From contig NZ_BIMH01000035.1 in the NCBI RefSeq assembly GCF_004000985.1, forward strand, positions 1 to 58,341: DNA of 58,341 bases, written 5' to 3'. Shown here one piece after another: positions 46,456-55,849 of the stretch. The translations under genes and the position numbers were made by a program. Within the stretch, counting starts at the first letter, position 1, and every line of letters starts with the position of its first letter. Below the pieces are notes generated by a model, which saw only the letters and a program-made list of their open reading frames with translations, had not been told where the DNA came from and made no database searches. The DNA is from Paenibacillus validus NBRC 15382 (lineage in GTDB: Bacteria; Bacillota; Bacilli; Paenibacillales; NBRC-103111).

Positions 46456-47699
46456 GGCGGCTTGCTCAAGAGGCGGGAGGGCTTCGCTCGAGAACCGGCA
46501 TGCAGGCTGCGCTCCTTGGCTGCGTGTTTCTCGGCCTTTTCACCGAAGTGCTTCTGTCGCCGTATTACCCGCAGTTTTTTCGTCAGGTGTTCGGCGTCGA
46601 GGACTACAGCTACACGGGCTTTTATTTGTTCGTCTGCCGGTTGACCGTCGTTCTCTGCTCCCCGGTTTGGGGCTGGCTGGCCCGCAAGGCGGGAGCCAAG
46701 CGGCTGCTGTTTGCTGGTCAGGCCGGCACGGCATTGACGACAGCGCTGCTGGCGTCGGCGGATAGTGCGACGGAGTTTCTGATTTTGACCGTATGTCTGC
46801 TCCTGTTCAAAAGCAGCTACATGCTGATTTATCCTATTCTGATGGAACTGATCGATAGGGGCGGTCAGGCGGGTTCGGCGGCCAAGTTTCACACCGTGCA
46901 CCATACAGCCGTTCTGTTAGCTGCGCTGACCGGCGCCCACATGCTCCAAATGGAACGGCCTCTAACGCTGTTTTATGGAGCGGCGGCCGCCGATGTCGTT
47001 CAATTGCTCGTATGCATAGGGGTGCTTTGGGGGTGGCGGGGCGGCTCCCGGCAAGCGGGCGAACCTGAGTCTGCAGGCTCGAAACTTTCGTTAATAGGGC
47101 TGCTGCGTGATCGATATATCGTAACGCTGGGACTGTTGTTTTTTACTTTGACGGTCGCGAATCAAGTGGTCAGGCCCTTTTTTACACCATACGTAGAGGA
47201 AGCCTTCCGCCTGTCGACGGGCATAGCCGGGGTGCTGTTCCTTCTGCCGCATGCATGCGCCTTAACGCTGCTGCCGTTTCTTCGCAGTATTTGCAAACCG
47301 GGGCGGTTGCATGTCGCGTACACGTTGGGCGTTGCGACGATGGCCGCCGGCTTGATGATTCAAGCGCTGTCGGAGGGCATTACAGGATTGATCATTGGGC
47401 GTATGCTGTACGGCATGTTTCTGGCAATAACGATGGCGGTGCTGGACGTCATTCTGTTTGAAAGGGAACGAGGGACGGGCGCTGCTATGACCTTCAGTGT
47501 CATGGTATCGTTTCAGACGGCCGGGGAGTTGTTGTCTCCGCTGCTTGCCTCGTTCCTGTCGATCCAGGCGGGGTTGAATACGCCGCTGCTTGCCGCCGCC
47601 TTGTTGTGCCTGGTGAATACCCTATTGTTCAGATGGTCTGCTATTCACAGATCGCCGAAGGAGGCAGCGAAGTGGAATGTACATGGCAGCAAGACCTAA
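46452..47699 (+). CDS. MFS transporter, probable siderophore exporter
   Basis: The 415-residue protein has twelve predicted membrane segments and starts at ATG 46452 (ATGA overlap). Typical MFS motifs include WGWLARKAGAKRLLFAG between helices 2 and 3. Its place inside the operon between the biosynthetic genes points to export of the finished siderophore. It overlaps the next gene by 28 nt. Confidence 0.85.
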   Translation: MRRLAQEAGGLRSRTGMQAALLGCVFLGLFTEVLLSPYYPQFFRQVFGVEDYSYTGFYLFVCRLTVVLCSPVWGWLARKAGAKRLLFAGQAGTALTTALLASADSATEFLILTVCLLLFKSSYMLIYPILMELIDRGGQAGSAAKFHTVHHTAVLLAALTGAHMLQMERPLTLFYGAAAADVVQLLVCIGVLWGWRGGSRQAGEPESAGSKLSLIGLLRDRYIVTLGLLFFTLTVANQVVRPFFTPYVEEAFRLSTGIAGVLFLLPHACALTLLPFLRSICKPGRLHVAYTLGVATMAAGLMIQALSEGITGLIIGRMLYGMFLAITMAVLDVILFERERGTGAAMTFSVMVSFQTAGELLSPLLASFLSIQAGLNTPLLAAALLCLVNTLLFRWSAIHRSPKEAAKWNVHGSKT

Positions 47700-49531
47700 T
47701 GGCTGCTCAAGCTTTACGATCCGAGGCCTGCGTGCATGTGCGCAGAAGAATTTTCCGGCAATTGGCGGAGTCGGTCATCTATGAAGGAATCGTCACGCCG
47801 CTGATGGAAGCGGAAGGGGAAAAGATATTATACAGCCTTCAAGGTCAAGATGCTGCGGGCCGGAAGGTGATCTACCGGTGTCTTGGGCAAAGAAGGTTCA
47901 CATTCGGCCGGATTCGGATGTTAACGGAATCTCCGCTCATCCGGCTTGGCGGCGGCGTAGAAGCGGAGGCGTCTTCGCTGCGTTTATTTGTCGAGGAAGT
48001 GCTGGATGTGCCGGGTGTAGATCGGTCCAAGCTGATCTCGTTTGCGGAGGAGCTGGAGCAGACGCTGCTGAAGGATGCCATAGCTCAGTTTCATCGGATT
48101 TCGGAAGGCCGTGAGTTGCGGCGGTTAAGCGGAGATGACTTGGAGTCGGCGGTCATGGACGGGCATCGGTACCATCCGAGCTATAAGTCGCGGATCGGCT
48201 TTGATTATGCCGACCATCTTGCTTACGGCCCCGAGTTTGCCCGGGATGTGACGCCTATATGGCTGGCCGTGCGGAAGGAGGAGAGCCGGGCGGCCGTGCT
48301 GCCGGGCATGTCGCTCGACGGCTTGCTGCGTGAGGAATTGGGGGATGCTGCTGTCGATTCCTTTCAAGCGTTGTTGCGGAGCGAGAACTGCGACCCTGCC
48401 GACTATTTCTTCGCGCCGGTACACCCGTGGCAATGGCGCCGGGCGATCGTTCCGGCTTGCGCGGAAGAGCTCCGCACGAAACGTATGGTGCTGCTGGGAT
48501 GTTCTCCTGATGCTTATCGCGCCCAGCAGTCGATTCGCACGCTTGCGAACCGGACAGAGCCGCATAAAGCGTATATCAAGCTGTCGATGAATCTGTTGAA
48601 TACGTCAAGTTCCCGTCAATTGCTGCCCCACTATACGGTAACGGCCCCGGTCTTGTCCTTCTGGCTTCAAAGCTTAGTGGATGGAGACCGCTATTTGAAG
48701 GAGGAAGCGAAACTGATTTTGCTGCGGGAGGTGGCTGCCGTCTCGTATGATCCGCAGGATCACAAGGGCGACGGAAGACGCTCGGGCCGGGAGCATGACC
48801 AGGCCCCGCACCCGCTGTACGCAGCAGTGGGCTGCATTTGGCGGGAAAGCTTGCACCGCTATTTACAGTTGGGGGAAGAATGCGTGCCCTTCTATGCGCT
48901 CTGTGCTTCGGAACGGGATGGCACCCCGCTCATTGAGCCATGGCTTCAAGCCTATGGGATCGAGGCGTGGCTGAACCGGCTTCTGGAGCGGTGCGTGCTG
49001 CCTGTCCTCCACTTGGCCGCAGTTCATGGCGTCGCTACGGAATCGCATGCGCAAAATATGGTGATGGTGCACCGGGAAGGTTGGCCAGAGCGGTTGGCGC
49101 TCAAAGATTTTCATGAGGATGTGCTGTACTGCCGTTCCTTTCTGAAGCAACCGGAGTTTTGCCCGGATTTAACGGTTGTTCACGAACGGTATGCTGTCCA
49201 GGAGGAGAGAGCCAATTTTGAAACGGAGGATGTGACGCCGCTGCGGTATTTGACTTTGGGGGCGCTATTTTTCGTCAACCTCGGTGAACTGGCTATGATG
49301 CTAGCGGATTGGTACGGCTTTGAGGAAAGGCGATTTTGGCGGATGACGTCTGCATGTATACATCGCCATCAGGCAAAAGATCCGCATTGGAAAGAGCGGT
49401 TTGAGGCTTTGGATTTGTTTGCCCCGACCACCAGAGTGGAGCAGTTGACGTATAAACGATTGACGGTTCAATCAAAAGGGCTATCGCACAGGGTGCCCAA
49501 TCCTTTGTCGGCTTTCCAATCGCCCGACTAG
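47672..49531 (+). CDS. NIS siderophore synthetase, IucA/IucC family (RhbF/AsbB-like)
   Basis: The 619-residue second synthetase starts at GTG 47672, 8 nt after AAGGAGG. Motifs: FAPVHPWQWRR, YIKLSMNLLNTSSSRQLLP, VATESHAQNMVMVHREGWP and ALKDFHEDVLYC. It should attach the second arm to the monoacylated citrate. It differs from the first synthetase in the HPWQW site, as in RhbF/AsbB-type enzymes. Confidence 0.93.
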   Translation: MECTWQQDLMAAQALRSEACVHVRRRIFRQLAESVIYEGIVTPLMEAEGEKILYSLQGQDAAGRKVIYRCLGQRRFTFGRIRMLTESPLIRLGGGVEAEASSLRLFVEEVLDVPGVDRSKLISFAEELEQTLLKDAIAQFHRISEGRELRRLSGDDLESAVMDGHRYHPSYKSRIGFDYADHLAYGPEFARDVTPIWLAVRKEESRAAVLPGMSLDGLLREELGDAAVDSFQALLRSENCDPADYFFAPVHPWQWRRAIVPACAEELRTKRMVLLGCSPDAYRAQQSIRTLANRTEPHKAYIKLSMNLLNTSSSRQLLPHYTVTAPVLSFWLQSLVDGDRYLKEEAKLILLREVAAVSYDPQDHKGDGRRSGREHDQAPHPLYAAVGCIWRESLHRYLQLGEECVPFYALCASERDGTPLIEPWLQAYGIEAWLNRLLERCVLPVLHLAAVHGVATESHAQNMVMVHREGWPERLALKDFHEDVLYCRSFLKQPEFCPDLTVVHERYAVQEERANFETEDVTPLRYLTLGALFFVNLGELAMMLADWYGFEERRFWRMTSACIHRHQAKDPHWKERFEALDLFAPTTRVEQLTYKRLTVQSKGLSHRVPNPLSAFQSPD

Positions 49532-49554
49532 TACAAGTAAGAGGAGGTCCGCAT

Positions 49555-50835
49555 GTGAATGGGAAGCTGTTTGCCGTCAACCAATTGTATTTGGGCCAAG
49601 AGGATGTGGATGTACGCTGGAAAGCCTGGGGGCTTTTGCCGCATTATCGGGACGCGGGGAAAGCTGGAAGCCGGATCGCGGTCTGCATGGCGAACGCGGC
49701 CGAGTTGATTATACTGGTGCTTTTTTTGCGGGAGCAAGGGGGATCGGTGCTTCTGCTCCACGGAGAAACTCCGCTGGAGACGGCCAAGTCTCTGGCGATT
49801 GAAGCAGGGTGCAGCGGCCTCGTGTACCGATCCGCCGAGGACGGCTTTCTGACGCTTAGGCCGCCGGAAGGAGCGAACGATACCCTTGACTCCGCCCAGG
49901 AGGCTTCGCTTTGCATGTTCAGCTCAGGTACGTCCGGCAAGCCTAAGCTCATTTGCCGAACGTGGTCGGCTGTAGCGGAGGAAATCACGGCTTATAATGA
50001 AGCGATTGATCTGGACGGTTCGGTTACCCCGGTCATCATCTCGCCGGTAAGCCATGCTTACGGCCTGATCAGCGGAGTGTTGTCCGCTATGAAGCGGCAA
50101 GCGGTGCCTCACGTCGCGGCCTATACGAATCCGAAGCTGACTTTGGCTCTCCTTCGGGACACGCCGAAGCATATCGTGTATGGGGTACCGTTGACGCTGC
50201 ATGTGCTGACATCTTTCGCTTCCGGCTTTCGTTATCATCAGTTGATGAGCTCGGGCGCTCCTCTGCCGCAAGGTTTGTTGGATAAGCTTGCTCCTCTGGC
50301 GGACGGTGTGCTTCAGCAGTATGGCTGCTCCGAAGCCGGATGCATCAGCGTCAGCCGCTCCCTTCGGTTTAGCGCGGATATCGGCAAGCCGTTAGGCCAC
50401 ATTCGGATTAGGGAAGCCGGGGCTTCAGCAGACATGCCGAAAGAACTGATCATAGCTGTGCAAGACCGGGTGATCCGCACCGGAGATCTTGGGTATATGG
50501 AGCAGGGAGAGCTGCGGCTTCTAGCCAGGGCCGACGATGTGATCAACGTATCCGGCCTTAAAGTATATCCTACGGAGGTAGAAAACGTCGTCTCCGAACT
50601 GGACGGCATCCGCGAGTGCGTCGTCTACCGAGGGCGGCATCCGGTGATGGGCGAGGTCGTTTGCTGCATGGTGGCGGCCGATCATCAGGTTACGCCCGAG
50701 GCGGTTCGCGCATGGTGCATACGCAAGCTGCCTCCCTATAAAGTGCCGGCCAAAGTGGAGTGTGTCACGAAGCTGCCAAGGAATGCGACGGGTAAAATCA
50801 GCCGTAAAATGTTGGAGGAGGCGGATCTAAGCTGA
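49555..50835 (+). CDS. asbC: 3,4-dihydroxybenzoate-AMP ligase (AsbC-like)
   Basis: The 426-residue ANL-family enzyme starts at GTG 49555 (GAGGAGG 7 nt before). Motifs: FSSGTSGKPKL (P-loop-like), QQYGCSEAG, RTGDLGYME and PRNATGKISRKML with the catalytic lysine. It activates 3,4-dihydroxybenzoate and loads the carrier AsbD. In B. anthracis AsbC does this for petrobactin. It is first of a four-gene asbCDEF block. Confidence 0.9.
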   Translation: MNGKLFAVNQLYLGQEDVDVRWKAWGLLPHYRDAGKAGSRIAVCMANAAELIILVLFLREQGGSVLLLHGETPLETAKSLAIEAGCSGLVYRSAEDGFLTLRPPEGANDTLDSAQEASLCMFSSGTSGKPKLICRTWSAVAEEITAYNEAIDLDGSVTPVIISPVSHAYGLISGVLSAMKRQAVPHVAAYTNPKLTLALLRDTPKHIVYGVPLTLHVLTSFASGFRYHQLMSSGAPLPQGLLDKLAPLADGVLQQYGCSEAGCISVSRSLRFSADIGKPLGHIRIREAGASADMPKELIIAVQDRVIRTGDLGYMEQGELRLLARADDVINVSGLKVYPTEVENVVSELDGIRECVVYRGRHPVMGEVVCCMVAADHQVTPEAVRAWCIRKLPPYKVPAKVECVTKLPRNATGKISRKMLEEADLS

Positions 50836-51113
50836 TGAGACGGAATCAACGGATAACAGAGCTTCATTCATTGATGAAAACCAGGCTTCTTCTGACAGAC
50901 TTGTCTCCCTTGGAGGAAACGCACAGGCTGAATGAGGACCTTCGCGTCGATTCGGTGATGATGCTGCAGCTGTTGGTCTGGATTGAGGAGGAATTCGGGC
51001 TTCGTATACCGGAGGAGGAGGTGGATCCGCGGGTCTTTCATACGGTGGGCTCACTTCTTGATTTCATGGAACGTTTGGCTCCCGCCGGTACTGACGAGGA
51101 GCAAAGAGCGTAA
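50835..51113 (+). CDS. asbD: Aryl carrier protein (AsbD-like)
   Basis: The 92-residue carrier overlaps asbC by one base (TGATG). The phosphopantetheine serine is Ser40 in LRVDSVMMLQLLVWIEEEFG. It carries 3,4-dihydroxybenzoate as thioester. The Sfp-type activating enzyme is not in the window. Confidence 0.92.
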   Translation: MRRNQRITELHSLMKTRLLLTDLSPLEETHRLNEDLRVDSVMMLQLLVWIEEEFGLRIPEEEVDPRVFHTVGSLLDFMERLAPAGTDEEQRA

Positions 51114-51130
51114 CAGAAGGAGGCGAATTT

Positions 51131-52126
51131 ATGTTCGGATGGAAGGAGCAGCGCATTAAGGTTCACTGTGTGGTGAGCTGCTTGTGCGAGGTGGTCAAAA
51201 GGTACAGCGATGTCGATTACCGCCCTTTTTATTTTGGCGTGTGGGATGCGGAGTTTGCCTGGACGGAGGCGGGTTTGTCGTATTATTCAGATACCATTCA
51301 GCATGAGCGATCGATGAAGTGGTATGAACGAATGTTCGGAACTCGGGTGATCCAGTGGCATGACCGGCATCAGGATTCGGCAGCAAATGCGGCCAGACTG
51401 GTGGAACTTGTTGAGAATGCCCCTAAGCACAGGCATGTCGTCGTGCAGATTGACATGTCTCTCATGCCGGAGCGGGAAAATAAGTTCAATCTGAATCCGT
51501 TCCCTCATTATTTGCTGGTTTCGTCTACCGAACGAGAGGGCGAATGGTTCATGCTTGACGCGGATATGAAGTGGGAGGGGGTCGTCAGCCGGGAGCAGGT
51601 GCTCCAGGCTTTTGTTCATAACCCTTATCCGGACGGGTTTTATATCGAAGCCCTCGCTATCCAGGCGCCGACACCGAATACGGTCGTTTCTTACTTTTAT
51701 GACGGATTTAATCTCCATGGCAATGAGCTGGTATCCAAGCTGCGAGCGCTTGTCTCAAGATTGGCCGGGGAGCCTGAGAAGCTGCCTCAGCTCGCGGATG
51801 CGCTCAAGCATCTGCACGTGATTGTGATTCGCAAATACGGGTATGATTACGCGTTCATGTACTTTCACGATGAGCTGCAGTTGCCACGGGAACATTATGA
51901 GCATTGGGCGCAGCAAATCCGCGATTTGGTTCAAGCCTTCAACACGATGCAATATATGGCTGTCAAACTATCGCTGACCGGCCGTACCGAGCTGCTTCCT
52001 TCACTATTGGAAACATTGGATAAGGCCGAAGCGATCGAACGTGGGCTTAAACAGGAACTGGAGCGGGAGCTTGCCTTATGGTCTGCCCGCTACTCCAACG
52101 CAGGGGGGCTTCTTATTGATGTCTGA
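51131..52126 (+). CDS. asbE: AsbE-like 3,4-dihydroxybenzoyl transferase
   Basis: The 331-residue protein starts at ATG 51131 after AAGGAGG. It resembles B. anthracis AsbE in length and in the N-terminal VVSCLCEVV cysteine region (peptidase-like fold related to BtrH). AsbE moves 3,4-DHB from AsbD to a polyamine amine. In petrobactin that is spermidine; here 1,3-diaminopropane made by the operon is the likelier acceptor (inference). Confidence 0.85.
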   Translation: MFGWKEQRIKVHCVVSCLCEVVKRYSDVDYRPFYFGVWDAEFAWTEAGLSYYSDTIQHERSMKWYERMFGTRVIQWHDRHQDSAANAARLVELVENAPKHRHVVVQIDMSLMPERENKFNLNPFPHYLLVSSTEREGEWFMLDADMKWEGVVSREQVLQAFVHNPYPDGFYIEALAIQAPTPNTVVSYFYDGFNLHGNELVSKLRALVSRLAGEPEKLPQLADALKHLHVIVIRKYGYDYAFMYFHDELQLPREHYEHWAQQIRDLVQAFNTMQYMAVKLSLTGRTELLPSLLETLDKAEAIERGLKQELERELALWSARYSNAGGLLIDV

Positions 52127-52976
52127 TTCATCCAGATTAGGGTGCTCGTTGTGCACCATCTCTTTTCGCCACACGTTGATTTCTTTCGAGCAGCTGATCG
52201 AATTTGCCCGAGTCCATGCCTTCAACGGAATGGAAGTATGGGGAGTTCACGCCCGTCACCTGTATGAGGAGCGCAAGGGCTCCAGGATGCATTTGCCGGA
52301 AGCCGCAGGGCTGACGGTTTCAATGATCAGCGATTATTTGGAAGTGGGATCCCGGGTGAATTTCCCGGATACCGTTACCCGATGCGAGGAACTGCTCACG
52401 TTGGCGGGCTGGCTTAGAACGAGGCGGATTCGTACTTTTGCGGGGAGGCGCGGCAGCAGAGAGGTGAGCGCAGGCGAGTTCGAGGATACGGTTCGGCAGC
52501 TTCGAATCCTTGGCGACCTGTGTATGGATCATGGAATCGATTTGCTGGTGGAAACACATCCGGGGACGCTGGCCGATCACAAAGCGGCGGCTCATCGGCT
52601 GATGACGGAAGTGAGCCATGAAGCGGTTAAGCTGAATATGGACTTCCTTCACTTATGGGAGGCTGGGGACGACCCGTTGGAAAGCTATGAGCAGTTGGAG
52701 CCATGGGTGGAGCATTTCCATCTGAAAAATATCCTCTCTCTTGCTCACTGCAGCGTGTTTCAACCCCATCAGGTGTATGCGGCTAACGGCAGCCGGCAAG
52801 GGATGGTTTCGCTGGCGAACGGAGCGGTCGATTACCGTCGTATTATCGATCGCATCGGGTCGAGCGGCAAGTTCGCCTCTTTGGAATGGTTCGGGGCCGA
52901 ACCTGGACGGATGCTGAGTGGGGAAATCGGGTGGCTGCGTCGCAGGCTGGACCGTTTATACGCGCCAGCTCCATAA
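52119..52976 (+). CDS. asbF: 3-dehydroshikimate dehydratase (AsbF-like)
   Basis: The 285-residue TIM-barrel enzyme starts at ATG 52119, overlapping asbE by 8 nt. Metal ligands appear in LLVETHPG, LNMDFLHLW, HFHLKNI and SLEWFG. It converts 3-dehydroshikimate to 3,4-dihydroxybenzoate, as AsbF does for petrobactin. Last gene of the operon; a terminator follows. Confidence 0.93.
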   Translation: MSDSSRLGCSLCTISFRHTLISFEQLIEFARVHAFNGMEVWGVHARHLYEERKGSRMHLPEAAGLTVSMISDYLEVGSRVNFPDTVTRCEELLTLAGWLRTRRIRTFAGRRGSREVSAGEFEDTVRQLRILGDLCMDHGIDLLVETHPGTLADHKAAAHRLMTEVSHEAVKLNMDFLHLWEAGDDPLESYEQLEPWVEHFHLKNILSLAHCSVFQPHQVYAANGSRQGMVSLANGAVDYRRIIDRIGSSGKFASLEWFGAEPGRMLSGEIGWLRRRLDRLYAPAP

Positions 52977-52990
52977 ATGCTCGTGAATGA

Positions 52991-53019
52991 AAGGCAGCGC
53001 TAAAAGCTGCCTTTTTTTT
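52991..53019 (+). terminator. Strong terminator closing the siderophore operon
   Basis: An 8-bp stem (52991-52998 with 53006-53013) with eight T. It separates the siderophore operon from the exporter/peptide cassette. Confidence 0.93.
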
Positions 53020-53051
53020 GCAATCAAATCTCGCTCCTATCATGGAAAACG

Positions 53052-53080
53052 TTTACAGCCTGGCGAAACTGCGGTAATCT
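53052..53080 (+). promoter_or_regulatory. Promoter of the exporter/peptide cassette
   Basis: TTTACA (53052-53057), 17-nt spacer, TAATCT (53075-53080). No Fur box overlaps it, unlike the siderophore promoter. Transcription would start near 53087. Confidence 0.7.
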
Positions 53081-53107
53081 ATGGGTACTGGGAGGCGGCG
53101 ATTAAAA

Positions 53108-55255
53108 TTGGATTTTATAAGGACCATGTTGCGCCATTTTACTCAATATAAACTACTGTTCTCCATTTTTTTGTTTAGCATCTTCTTTGAAGTCGCTTAT
53201 GCGGTGGCAGCCCCCTTGAGCCTGAAATACTTGGTGGATGAGGCATTCACACCTAAGGACTTCCAAGCGTTCACGATCATTCTGAGCATTTTGCTCGGAG
53301 GCGGATTTTTCAACATTTGCGCAAGTGCATGCGGGGATTACTCGTTAGGCAAGCTGAGCGGCGAGGTGATTCGGAAGCTGAGAACCGAGCTGTTTATCCA
53401 TCTGCAGCAGCAATCGCTGCCTTTTTATCAACGCTACAGAGTCGGCGACCTTGTTACTCGTTTCGCAGCGGATATGGCGTCCATGGAGAAAGTGATCCGC
53501 ATCTCGTGTCCCTTCTTTCTGAAGGAGGCTTTAAGCATCCTGCTCGGTCTCTTTATGCTGTTTTCAATCGAATGGAAGCTCGCGCTGGCCGTGCTTGCCG
53601 GCTCCGTACTGATGTTTGTCGGGCCCAGACTCCTTCAAGCCCGTGCGGAAACGGCCAATGCGGGCTATAAAGAAGCCCAGGAGCGCTTCTCCAATACGAT
53701 CGACGAGATGGTCAAGGGTCATAAAACGATTAAAGGCTTGCATCAGCAGGCCAGGTTGCGGGAGCGGGCCCGTAAGCAAATTCAAGAGCTGTTTTCCTTT
53801 GGTTTGAACATGCACATGACCAACTCCCTGATGGAGCGCTTGCCTCTAACGGCTTTATTGATCTTGAACGGGATTATGCTCGGCTTCGGCGGATATTTGA
53901 TACTCCATGACGATATGACGGTCGGCGGCTTTATGGCCTTTTTTACATTGTTTATGAGCGTTGGTCAGGCGGCCTCCAATTTATCGTTCCTGATCCCGAA
54001 CCTCATTGATTCGAGCGTTAGCTTCCGGCGCGTCGGGGAAATTTTCGATCAGCATCCCGGCGTTCCGGAAGCCGCCAACCCCATAGAGCTTCCATCTTCC
54101 ATAACTTCGATCCGGATGGAACGGGTCACCTTCGGATATACCGAGGAAACCGATCAATTGCGGGACGTCAGCCTGCACATCGCAGCCGGCAGCTATACGG
54201 CATTCGTAGGTTCAAGCGGCTCCGGCAAAAGCACCGCGTTGCAGCTGCTGTCCCGTTTCTACGATCCCAGGCAGGGCACGGTTGCGATGGATGATTATGA
54301 CCTGCGTACCGTAAGCGAGGCTTCCTTAAGAAAGCTATCCACGTTGGTTACTCAGGATACTTTTTTATTTAACACAACGATACGGGATAATTTGCTGCTG
54401 GACGGGGTTGACGTCACGGATGCGGACATGGTTGAAGCCGCGAAGCAGGCGAAAATACATGACGTCATTGCAAGCTGGCCTGCGGGATATGAGACAATGA
54501 TCCACCATGAAGGGGGATCTTTGTCAGGGGGTGAACGGCAGCGCATCGCGATTGCACGGGCGATTCTGAGAAATCCGAGGCTGCTGCTGCTTGATGAGGT
54601 GACGTCGGCACTGGATCCGGCTACGGAAGCGGATATCAATCAATGGATTCAACAGATTCGCAGGCACACTACGATTATTTCCGTAACCCACCGGTTAGCC
54701 TCTGTTGTGAATGCCGATAGGATTCATGTGTTCAAGGAGGGCCAAATCGTCGAATCCGGTACCCACCAGGAACTTCTGCAGCAAAACGGACTATACTATA
54801 GCCTTTGGGAAAAGCAGCATGGGTTTCACTTGTCTCAGGATGGCCTTCATGCAACGGTGGAGGTTGACCGGCTTGCGAAGCTGCCCTTCTTCGAAGGGAT
54901 CGAGCTTCCGCTGCTCCAGGACATGGCTAGCCTGTTTTCCACCGAAACGTGCAAAGAGGGCGAGGCTATTGTGCGTGAGGGAGAGGAAGGCCATAAATTT
55001 TACATTATTGTCCGCGGCAAGTTTGAAATCGTGAAGCAGGTTCCCGAAGAGGGAGATAAGCGGGTAGCCGTTCTGCAGGACGGTGATCACTTTGGCGAAA
55101 TCGCCCTGCTCAGGGATATTCCAAGGACCGCTACGGTGAGGGCCATGGGCCCATCGGTGCTGCTATCTGTAAGACGGGAACAATTTCAAATATTAACAAA
55201 CCAATACCCTCAAATTCTTCAAACGCTGGAGCAAACGCTGAAGAAGCGAATTTGA
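53108..55255 (+). CDS. ABC exporter (fused permease-ATPase) with C-terminal cyclic-nucleotide-binding domain
   Basis: The 715-residue protein starts at TTG 53108 (GGGAGG upstream); an in-frame ATG at 53081 precedes the predicted transcription start. Domains: six membrane helices (about 10-310), ATPase with Walker A GSSGSGKST (K374), signature LSGGERQRIAIARAIL, Walker B LLLLDEVTSALD and H-loop VTHRL, then a cNMP domain (about 592-710) with an intact phosphate-binding loop FGEIALLRDIPRTATV. No C39 leader peptidase. cNMP-fused exporters occur in some bacteriocin (NHLM) systems. It heads the peptide cassette. Confidence 0.9.
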   Translation: MDFIRTMLRHFTQYKLLFSIFLFSIFFEVAYAVAAPLSLKYLVDEAFTPKDFQAFTIILSILLGGGFFNICASACGDYSLGKLSGEVIRKLRTELFIHLQQQSLPFYQRYRVGDLVTRFAADMASMEKVIRISCPFFLKEALSILLGLFMLFSIEWKLALAVLAGSVLMFVGPRLLQARAETANAGYKEAQERFSNTIDEMVKGHKTIKGLHQQARLRERARKQIQELFSFGLNMHMTNSLMERLPLTALLILNGIMLGFGGYLILHDDMTVGGFMAFFTLFMSVGQAASNLSFLIPNLIDSSVSFRRVGEIFDQHPGVPEAANPIELPSSITSIRMERVTFGYTEETDQLRDVSLHIAAGSYTAFVGSSGSGKSTALQLLSRFYDPRQGTVAMDDYDLRTVSEASLRKLSTLVTQDTFLFNTTIRDNLLLDGVDVTDADMVEAAKQAKIHDVIASWPAGYETMIHHEGGSLSGGERQRIAIARAILRNPRLLLLDEVTSALDPATEADINQWIQQIRRHTTIISVTHRLASVVNADRIHVFKEGQIVESGTHQELLQQNGLYYSLWEKQHGFHLSQDGLHATVEVDRLAKLPFFEGIELPLLQDMASLFSTETCKEGEAIVREGEEGHKFYIIVRGKFEIVKQVPEEGDKRVAVLQDGDHFGEIALLRDIPRTATVRAMGPSVLLSVRREQFQILTNQYPQILQTLEQTLKKRI

Positions 55256-55285
55256 CGTCTCGTGGAGACAGAAAGAAGGATCGCA

Positions 55286-55801
55286 ATGACGACGCTTTGC
55301 AGACGCTGTTCCAATGATGATGAGTTCGCCAAAGTCAGTTTATTCTTTCTTGAGAACAGACGCGACCTGCATCTTTCTTATACAACCATGGATACGATTA
55401 GCCTGCTTTATTCCTATTTGACGCAGGGCCATTTGCTTCAAGCCACGGATGCCGACAACCGGGTGATCGGAGTATTGGGTTATTATCAGGGTACACCGGA
55501 AGAGGAATTTAAGGATAAAGAGGTTGCTTTTGCGGATATGGTCATTTTAGACAAAGCCCACAGGGGGACGCGGCTATTTATTACCGGGCTGCGGTTTTGG
55601 GTTCGTGAGCTCGTGAAGGAGCATCCGGAGGTGCAGGAATTGAGATTCGCCGCTCTGGAGGAAAATGAATATTTATGCAAATTGTATTCCAAATTTTCCG
55701 AAACAAGCTACAGACGTGAGGGTATGCTTGGAAAAGAATTGGTCTTTTGTGTGAAAATTAACCAGATTAGGACTATCTTAAAAATTTTCGACAAGGTATA
55801 A
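55286..55801 (+). CDS. GNAT-like acyltransferase, first of a pair
   Basis: The 171-residue protein starts at ATG 55286 (AGAAGGA 6 nt before). A GNAT core is visible: VIGVLGYYQG (strand 4), EVAFADMVILDKAHRGTRLF (motif A region with the CoA-loop R-x-x-T) and a following helix. It is homologous to the protein at 55954 (shared EV-x4-[DE]-x4-[IL]-x-KA-[HY]-R-x-T-x2-F-x2-GL, and P-x-V-x4-F-x-A-x-E). It may acylate the peptide encoded 49 nt downstream (inference). Confidence 0.7.
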   Translation: MTTLCRRCSNDDEFAKVSLFFLENRRDLHLSYTTMDTISLLYSYLTQGHLLQATDADNRVIGVLGYYQGTPEEEFKDKEVAFADMVILDKAHRGTRLFITGLRFWVRELVKEHPEVQELRFAALEENEYLCKLYSKFSETSYRREGMLGKELVFCVKINQIRTILKIFDKV

Positions 55802-55849
55802 TTAGGAAAAAGAAAACAAAGGATTGATTTCGAAAAGGAGGGGTACCGA

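Noticed and set aside
53081..53107. ATG 53081 as start of the ABC exporter
   Set aside because: It directly follows the predicted -10 (53075-53080) and would precede the transcription start; TTG 53108 is preferred.
53020..53107. Fur box controlling the exporter/peptide cassette
   Set aside because: I looked for TGATAAT-type half-sites around the promoter and found none, so the cassette is not assumed to be iron-regulated.
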